Source: Bacteroidaceae bacterium
GTDB taxonomy: Bacteria; Bacteroidota; Bacteroidia; Bacteroidales; Bacteroidaceae
Direction of reading: 5' to 3'
Length of the DNA stretch: 37,191 nt
Assembly (NCBI GenBank): GCA_017483665.1
Contig: JAFUVM010000008.1
Span: forward strand, 1-37,191
A program made the position numbers and the translations under genes. Positions 32,103-37,191 of the stretch are shown in pieces; within the stretch, counting starts at the first letter, position 1, and each line of letters opens with the position of its first letter. A model generated the notes under the pieces. That model was not told the origin of the DNA. It ran no database searches and saw only the letters and a program-made list of their open reading frames with translations.

Positions 32103-33947
32103 CTACCGAAAGAAGTATTTCGCGTCAAGTGTTATCTCTAAATTGTTTTCTATACACCGCATAATGTACTTGGAAAAATTGCTGACAGCACGTTCTTTGT
32201 CTTTGCTTTCTCCGCTGGAATTAATCAGTTCGTTGGCAATGGACTTGTCATCAGCATATCTACAGGGACGTGATTCCTGATGGGCCTTGGCGAGTAGAAT
32301 GAGGGGGTCGCCCTTGACTGTGACTTTAGAATTGGTCTGCTTGAAAGTAAACTGTTTCTTGTCAAGTATGCTCACATTTTCAGATTCAAACCCCACCTGT
32401 TTGTAGGAGTCAACGATAGCACGCCATATCTCGGCTTTGGCAGAATGAAACACCAAAGTGCATTTGCCGACGTCGGAAAGGACTCTGCTCATACCGCTGA
32501 ACACCTGTTGCATCAATTCATGATAGCGCAAAAGAGGTTTGTCTTGCGACCAATTGATAATAGTCTCGTAGGTGTTGTCAGTAATATGTCCAAGCCATGC
32601 CTCGTTTATTTGGTTGATCTCTGAATAAGGGATAAAGTCGCCAAAGGGTGGATCTGTGAAGATATAATCAACCGATTTGGACTCCAGGTCAATATGGGTA
32701 CTGCTTTCATTACGGAATTCTACCACGCTATTCGAGACCTCTGTCTTTTGGAATGCCTCAACGAAAGTTTTAATCTTTCGTCGTAATCCAAGGAAGATGT
32801 TCTTTTCAACAGGAAGGCTGCTAATGTAAAGCACTCCCGGCTGTGCTCCCGTGATGACAAAGTCCTTGCTGTCCTTCTTCACCACAACACGTGTCATAAG
32901 CGTAGAGTGCGAACTGTTGTAACTCAGCAGGAATACTTTCAAGGCGTCTCGTATTTCGGCGGGATACGACTCTATTTGCTTCCACAGTTTCGACATGACA
33001 AAGACATTCCTCTGTGTATAGAAATGCTGTAGATGGGTAATGCCAAAGTGATAGCCGTGACGATAAAGTTCTCCCCAATGAATCTTGTAGTCAGGTACGT
33101 CGGACATATCAAGGCCTTGAACCAACTCACGGTAGGATTGATTGTCCTCATTGGTAGCAAGCCTGCTCCAGTTCTGGCCTTCTGTTTCTCCGTATATTTT
33201 ATACAAAACCCTTTTTTTCTGCATGACATCGACACCAAGTTTACTGTCATGCACGAGTTCGGTCACCCGCTCAACGTCTGAGGTGTTTATCTTGCCTCTG
33301 CAATATGGGCAATCAGTCTCTTTACGCATCCTCATGGGGCTGCTTTCTATAGCAACATCACTATATCTGAATGTCTGGTGGCAATGAGGACATTTTACTA
33401 CATCACTCCATATTGCATATCGGATGTGTCCATTGTTGCCTTTCGGGTCAGATGTCTGATACAGCTTTCCATATTCTTTCTCTACCGTATCCAGCAGTGC
33501 TGTGGCATAAAGCTCAAATAACCGAGAGGGGGTGTCGCACATAACTCTACCCAAAAGGCATCCGATGGTGCTGATTTCGTAGACAATCGCGTGACGAGGA
33601 CCCCATTGCAGTTTCAACCCCATTTTTGCTGCGATTTCTTTCATTGAATCAGTAGGAGCATCGGCCAGTTTTGTCGCTATTCCAGTTGTCCCGCTACCCC
33701 CAAAGGGGTCGAGTATCGTATCGCCAATATCTGTGTGACTTGCGATAAAAAGAGCCTCGGCCTCAGCGGAGATTTTTGTTGGATAGGAAAACGCGTTGAA
33801 AAGTGCACCCGACCTCGTAGACGGGAAGGGCTGAGAATAGAGAACATCCAAGCCGTTGTCTGATCCATTCCTCTGAATGGCATGAATCTGGGCAACTGGC
33901 AAGATATGTGATCTTGTATGCTCATCTATTTTAACAGCAACGCCCAT
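32103..33947 (-). CDS. Zinc-ribbon beta-type DNA methyltransferase
   Basis: A 614-residue protein, first gene of the operon. Motif IV and motif I come in the permuted order of alpha/beta N6 or N4 methylases: ILDPFGGSGTTGIA (motif I, residues 78-91) near the N-terminus and FTDPPFGDFIPYSEIN (motif IV, about 430-445) later. Between them are two CPxC knuckles, CPHC (186-189) and CPYC (213-216), likely a zinc ribbon. The overall layout resembles the adenine-specific methylases containing a zinc ribbon (COG1743-like). The N-terminus contains an RSGALFNAFSYPTKIS segment. No nuclease is visible. The operon promoter is at 34000-34007. Confidence 0.85.
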   Translation of the reverse strand: MGVAVKIDEHTRSHILPVAQIHAIQRNGSDNGLDVLYSQPFPSTRSGALFNAFSYPTKISAEAEALFIASHTDIGDTILDPFGGSGTTGIATKLADAPTDSMKEIAAKMGLKLQWGPRHAIVYEISTIGCLLGRVMCDTPSRLFELYATALLDTVEKEYGKLYQTSDPKGNNGHIRYAIWSDVVKCPHCHQTFRYSDVAIESSPMRMRKETDCPYCRGKINTSDVERVTELVHDSKLGVDVMQKKRVLYKIYGETEGQNWSRLATNEDNQSYRELVQGLDMSDVPDYKIHWGELYRHGYHFGITHLQHFYTQRNVFVMSKLWKQIESYPAEIRDALKVFLLSYNSSHSTLMTRVVVKKDSKDFVITGAQPGVLYISSLPVEKNIFLGLRRKIKTFVEAFQKTEVSNSVVEFRNESSTHIDLESKSVDYIFTDPPFGDFIPYSEINQINEAWLGHITDNTYETIINWSQDKPLLRYHELMQQVFSGMSRVLSDVGKCTLVFHSAKAEIWRAIVDSYKQVGFESENVSILDKKQFTFKQTNSKVTVKGDPLILLAKAHQESRPCRYADDKSIANELINSSGESKDKERAVSNFSKYIMRCIENNLEITLDAKYFFR

Positions 33948-33999
33948 GTCTGTAATTAATGTTTTACTTATCGCTTCGTTAGCGCGACTTCTTTGGCTG

Positions 34000-34007
34000 C
34001 AAAGTTA
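34000..34007 (-). promoter_or_regulatory. -7 box of methyltransferase operon
   Basis: TAACTTTG on the minus strand lies 52 bp before the first gene. The -33 match is weak (a TTGA-like element slightly too far upstream). Confidence 0.55.
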
Positions 34008-34159
34008 AGCATTTTCCGTGAGAATCTTTCAATTCCTCGCAAAAAATACACAGTATTTAATAAAAATCTTTGGTTTGTTGCCGGGAAAAGTGACTGCTTT
34101 TCCTCTAAAGGGAAAAAACAATTTTTTATTTGACTGCCTTATGATTCACTTAATTGTTG

Positions 34160-34167
34160 TACCTTTG
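34160..34167 (+). promoter_or_regulatory. -7 box of asparaginase gene
   Basis: TACCTTTG lies 22 bp before the ATG at 34190. The frame also opens at TTG 34154, but that is upstream of the box and cannot be transcribed from this promoter. The region 33948-34189 otherwise holds only a small hairpin (TTTTCC/GGAAAA near 34098). Confidence 0.6.
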
Positions 34168-34189
34168 CAGAAAATTCACGGACACGACT

Positions 34190-35224
34190 ATGACGAACCA
34201 AGCAAAAGTGCTGCTGATCTACACCGGCGGGACCATCGGCATGCACCGCAACCCGCACACCGGGGCGCTGGAGCCCTTCGACTTCGACGGACTCCTGCAG
34301 AATGTTCCCGAACTGAAGCTGTTGGACACACACATAGAGACCTGTCAGTTCCAGCCGCCAATCGACAGCAGCGATATGTCGCCAAAGCACTGGACGAGGC
34401 TGAGCCACGTGATAGCCGACCGCTACGACCAGTTCGACGGCTTCGTCGTGCTGCACGGCACCGACACGATGGCCTACACCGCCTCGGCTCTTTCGTACAT
34501 GATGGAGAACCTGACCAAACCCGTCATCTTCACAGGCAGCCAGCTCCCCATCGGCCAGCTCCGCACCGACGGCAAGGAGAACCTCATCACTTCCATCGAG
34601 ATAGCCTCGGCCCGGGACAGCGAGGGGCACGCCAGGGTGCCGGAAGTGGGCATCTTCTTCGACGGACACCTGCTGCGTGGCAACCGCACCACCAAGCAGA
34701 GTGCCGACGAGTTCAATGCCTTCGAGTCGTTCAACTACCCCCATCTCGTGGATGCCGGCGTGAACATCGTCTACCACAGCGAACGCATCCTCCAGCCCGA
34801 CTGGGACCGCCCCATGAAACCCCACTTCCGCCTGGACAACAACGTCATCATCTTCTCGCTCTTCCCGGGCATCCGCGAGGACCTCATCCGCCACATCATC
34901 CACACGCCCAACCTGAAGGCCATCGTCATGCGGACCTTCGGCTCGGGCAACGCTCCGCAGAACCCGTGGCTGCTCAGCGCCCTGAAGGAGGGGACACGCA
35001 ACGGCAAGGTAATCGTCAACATCAGCCAGTGCATGCAGGGCTGTGTGGAGATGAACCGCTACGACACGGGCTTCCAACTGAAGGAGGCGGGCGTCGTGAG
35101 CGGCTACGACTCGACGGTGGAGAGCGCCGTCACCAAGCTGATGTTCCTGCAGTCGCACTACGACGACCCTGAGCAAGTGCGGCGCCTGATGAACCAAAGC
35201 ATCCGCGGAGAAATAACCGTTTGA
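34190..35224 (+). CDS. ansA: Type I L-asparaginase
   Basis: A 344-residue cytoplasmic enzyme hydrolysing L-asparagine to aspartate and ammonia. The sequence has LIYTGGTIGM (first catalytic Thr, residues about 8-17), VVLHGTDTMAYTASAL (second catalytic Thr and Asp), QLPIGQLRTDGKENLI and the typical C-terminal LFPGI and QCMQGCVEM segments. No signal peptide is present, which favours the type I (ansA) form over secreted type II. The start at 34190 follows from the -7 box position. It is divergent from the methyltransferase operon and has normal GC composition for the window. Confidence 0.93.
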   Translation: MTNQAKVLLIYTGGTIGMHRNPHTGALEPFDFDGLLQNVPELKLLDTHIETCQFQPPIDSSDMSPKHWTRLSHVIADRYDQFDGFVVLHGTDTMAYTASALSYMMENLTKPVIFTGSQLPIGQLRTDGKENLITSIEIASARDSEGHARVPEVGIFFDGHLLRGNRTTKQSADEFNAFESFNYPHLVDAGVNIVYHSERILQPDWDRPMKPHFRLDNNVIIFSLFPGIREDLIRHIIHTPNLKAIVMRTFGSGNAPQNPWLLSALKEGTRNGKVIVNISQCMQGCVEMNRYDTGFQLKEAGVVSGYDSTVESAVTKLMFLQSHYDDPEQVRRLMNQSIRGEITV

Positions 35225-35234
35225 CGTGGTTAAA

Positions 35235-35344
35235 ATAAGTCCGTGGAGTTATGCCGATAAGAGCCTAGCGCTTCCGAAATAAGAGCCTTGCGCTTCCGGA
35301 ATAAGAGCCTTGCGCTTCCGGAATAAGAGCCCGGCGCTTCTTAA
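35235..35344. repeat. 22-bp tandem array, five units
   Basis: Units start with ATAAG at 35235, 35257, 35279, 35301 and 35323, an exact 22-bp period. Units 2-4 share ATAAGAGCC..GCGCTTCCG; the first and last are degenerate. No spacers. It follows the asparaginase stop by 10 bp. Confidence 0.9.
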
Positions 35345-35519
35345 TGGAGTCCGTGCCGCATTTGCCACCGCAACATGGCTCGGGCTTTTCTGCCATACCA
35401 TCTGCCATAGAGTAACCAGCTAACAACCAGCCCGCTGCAAGCCCTGTGGCAGACTTGCAGATGTTTTTGCGAAAACTCGCTGTACACGCGAAGTAATTAT
35501 TGTTTTTGCTGTTTGCCAC
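35265..35519 (-). CDS. Doubtful small Cys-containing protein
   Basis: An 84-residue frame starting at a GTG: NYFACTASFRKNICKSATG, a short hydrophobic stretch GLAAGWLLAGYSMADG, then EPCCGGKCG. The first 65 residues look protein-like, but the last 20 are just a translation of the 22-bp array (AQGSYSGSARLLFRKR), so the gene end may have been captured by repeat growth. No promoter box is seen and the start codon is weak. It may be a small exported or precursor peptide, or no gene at all. Confidence 0.35.
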   Translation of the reverse strand: MANSKNNNYFACTASFRKNICKSATGLAAGWLLAGYSMADGMAEKPEPCCGGKCGTDSIKKRRALIPEAQGSYSGSARLLFRKR

Positions 35520-35860
35520 AGAGCTGTTTGCCGTCGGAAGCCTGGCCCTCGCCCTCTCTCCATAGTCTTTAATCTTTCAGACGATATGTTTTGTATGATT
35601 TGTAAAGATTTGCAGGATTTCTCGCCCGTAGGGGCGACGGAGTTTGTGTTTCAATCCTCGATGATTCCTTTGCGTTTCTTCTTCAGGACCTGTCCCTCGA
35701 CCTCCATCGTGGAGAGGGCTTCCATGTAGCCGTCGAAGATGGCCTCCACGCGGTCCACCGTCATGCGGCGGAACTTGCCGCTGCGGGGGTAGAGCCTCGT
35801 GCCTTTCCTGTTCACGGCCACCTGTAGTAATAGAATGTACACGCGCGTACAGCGAGTTTT
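35472..35860. repeat. Imperfect 19-bp inverted repeat pair
   Basis: AAAACTCGCTGTACACGCG at 35472-35490 recurs inverted at 35842-35860 with one mismatch (18 of 19), about 350 bp apart. The enclosed DNA has only weak frames. A small inverted-repeat element or remnant is possible; no target-site duplication was found by eye. Confidence 0.5.
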
Positions 35861-35866
35861 GTTCAA
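35651..35866 (-). pseudogene. Possible gene fragment after LRR gene
   Basis: A frame opening at TTG encodes 71 residues. Residues from about 16 on (VAVNRKGTRLYPRSGKFRRM, TVDRVEAIFDGYMEALST) have ordinary protein composition and end KKRKGIIED, but the first 15 are coded within the inverted repeat. There is no ATG start or ribosome site at its beginning. It is probably a truncated remnant, and I do not recognise the family. Confidence 0.3.
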
Positions 35867-35904
35867 TGTGCTTCGCTTCGCTCAGGCGCAGGCGGTTCAT
35901 CGCT

Positions 35905-36966
35905 TCATTCAGGCGCAAGCGGTGCCACGACCTTCCTTCCGTCCCTGATGTAGATGCCTCGGGGCAGCTTTGAGCCATTCACCCTGCGGCCCTGCAGGTC
36001 GTAGACAGCCGCATCCTCACTTTGATTCCCAACTCCTGAATTGCTGATTGAGCCGATGTCTGTCGGGGTGCTGCCTTCGTATTCCTGCCACTTGCTGCCA
36101 TCGTAATACAGAGGTGTCCAGCCTTTTGCCTGTGCCGCAGCTACCTGCGTCTTGGTCATCACATTCTGTTCGTTCTCGGCCGAAAGGACATTCATTGTAT
36201 TGTGGTTAGATACTGTGGGCAGGCTCTCCAGCAGAGCATCCATCCCTGCTCCGGCGATTCGGTTTTGGTTAAAGGCCAGCCAATAGATGTTTTTATTCAT
36301 CGAAATATCGAGTGAGGTCAACTGGTTGTCGGAGCAGTCCAGAGATACTAACTTGTCGTTCTTCGATAAGTCAATTGCTGTGAGCTGGTTGCTACTAATA
36401 TACAGGTGTTCCATTGCAGGGCATCCCGTAACATCAAGTGTAGTCAACTGGTTATTGTCGCAGTATATTCTCTGCAATTCTTCACATTCTGACACGTCAA
36501 GCGTGATCAGACGGTTTCTTTCGCAGTACAGGACTTCCAATTCTCTACATTTCGACATATCGAGCGAGGTCAACAGGTTGTCGGAGCATTTCAACTCTCC
36601 CAAGACATTACTACCCGAAGCCTTGATTGATGTCAGTTGGTTGTGGGAACAATCAACATACGCCAAAGCTTTGTTCTTTGTTATGTCCAGCTCTGTCAGT
36701 TGGTTGTTATTGCACTCCAGATATGTCATTCCTGTGAGATATTCAATTCCTTTCAGGTTTTTGATTCCCTTCTCTGATACATAAACAAACTTGATGTTTG
36801 CTATCTCTGATTCAGTCAGCAAACTGTCAGCACTATAATAAAAATGCGTAAGCAGCCATTTGCGGAAGTTCTCGTCAGGGAAGTTCGTCTCGTTGATTAC
36901 CACAGCAGACACGACTCTTGAACACATCATAAAACATGTCACCAATATAATAATCAGTCTTTTCAT
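35905..36966 (-). CDS. Internalin-like leucine-rich-repeat secreted protein
   Basis: A 353-residue protein with a signal peptide (MKRLIIILVTCFMMCSRVVSA). Residues about 70-245 form about eight LRRs of 21 residues, pattern LxxLxCxxNQLTxLDxSxc (for example LECNNNQLTELDITKNKAL), as in Bacteroidota surface LRR proteins. The C-terminal region includes AAVYDLQGRRVNGSKLPRG and IYIRDGRKVV, a tail of the type IX secretion or Prevotella sorting kind. It should be exported, perhaps for adhesion. Its promoter is at 36999-37029. It has more AT-rich codon use than the asparaginase gene. Confidence 0.82.
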   Translation of the reverse strand: MKRLIIILVTCFMMCSRVVSAVVINETNFPDENFRKWLLTHFYYSADSLLTESEIANIKFVYVSEKGIKNLKGIEYLTGMTYLECNNNQLTELDITKNKALAYVDCSHNQLTSIKASGSNVLGELKCSDNLLTSLDMSKCRELEVLYCERNRLITLDVSECEELQRIYCDNNQLTTLDVTGCPAMEHLYISSNQLTAIDLSKNDKLVSLDCSDNQLTSLDISMNKNIYWLAFNQNRIAGAGMDALLESLPTVSNHNTMNVLSAENEQNVMTKTQVAAAQAKGWTPLYYDGSKWQEYEGSTPTDIGSISNSGVGNQSEDAAVYDLQGRRVNGSKLPRGIYIRDGRKVVAPLAPE

Positions 36967-36998
36967 AATTCTTGTTTGTTGTTAGTGTTTATCAATTG

Positions 36999-37029
36999 CA
37001 AAAATACGACTTTATTTGCTATTCACAAA
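36999..37029 (-). promoter_or_regulatory. Promoter of LRR gene
   Basis: On the minus strand TTTG (37029-37026), a 19-bp spacer and TATTTTTG (37006-36999) fit the consensus exactly. The remaining 37030-37191 holds no gene that I recognise. Confidence 0.8.
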
Positions 37030-37191
37030 AAATAAACGAAATAATTCACTCTAGGGGACTTCTATTAATTCATAAATTAGAGAGGAAGCCATTCCGTTAG
37101 ACTATCTTCTTTCGGAATTTCACCCTCCACAGAAGGCTACGGCTTGCGATATAGTTTGTTTATCCACTCATTGACATGTTATTTTTGACTA

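Noticed and set aside
27139-33947. BREX or DISARM system
   Set aside because: No PglZ, BrxL, helicase or phospholipase-type DISARM gene is present; only methyltransferase-type genes are seen.
34018-35172. 384-codon frame overlapping the asparaginase gene
   Set aside because: It is out of frame with the clear asparaginase motifs, and the product is Arg/His/Pro-rich noise.

Overview
The window comes from a Bacteroidales genome, probably Prevotella- or Bacteroides-like. The signs are: many promoters of the Bacteroidota type (TAnnTTTG at -7, TTTG at -33), a BACON-domain lipoprotein, BspA-like and internalin-like leucine-rich proteins, a glycine-tailed outer-membrane barrel, a DUF3853 mobile-element protein, and C-terminal tails of the Prevotella secreted-protein kind. 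The species cannot be fixed from the sequence alone.

Layout. 1-2688 is an AT-rich segment that abuts the 3' end of a tRNA-Ser(UGA). It holds a 24-bp repeat array at the window edge, a BspA-like protein, a candidate RNA of about 350 nt with its own promoter and terminator, and a DUF3853 protein. 2689-5257 holds the tRNA and a three-gene leftward operon (BACON lipoprotein, BRCT-like protein, DUF554 membrane protein). 5258-10410 is the L-rhamnose operon: kinase, isomerase, permease, aldolase and a small winged-helix-like protein. 10789-16908 holds a MaoC hydratase, a phospholipase-D-like protein with a CE15 esterase, a flavoprotein, a PIN-domain toxin-antitoxin pair, a frameshifted secreted-protein remnant and a B3/B4-domain protein. 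17310-22493 is a large GH78 alpha-L-rhamnosidase divergent from an AraC-type regulator. 22533-27076 holds an outer-membrane barrel protein and dihydroorotase. 27139-33947 is a compact, AT-richer operon of three different DNA methyltransferases. 34190-37191 holds L-asparaginase, a 22-bp repeat array, two doubtful small ORFs and a leucine-rich-repeat secreted protein.

How it works together. The secreted rhamnosidase would release L-rhamnose. RhaT imports it, and RhaA, RhaB and RhaD convert it to dihydroxyacetone phosphate and L-lactaldehyde. The AraC protein is the likely rhamnose-responsive activator of both loci.

Three things stand out. First, the three-methyltransferase operon, whose largest protein has an N-terminal region resembling a PD-(D/E)XK nuclease, may be an unusual restriction-modification or defence system. 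Second, three unrelated conserved genes (DUF554, phospholipase D, dihydroorotase) carry in-frame palindromic DNA insertions that are translated as extra peptide; the clearest has perfect 36-bp arms. Third, several intergenic regions carry short tandem arrays with different sequences but nearly the same 21-24 bp period.
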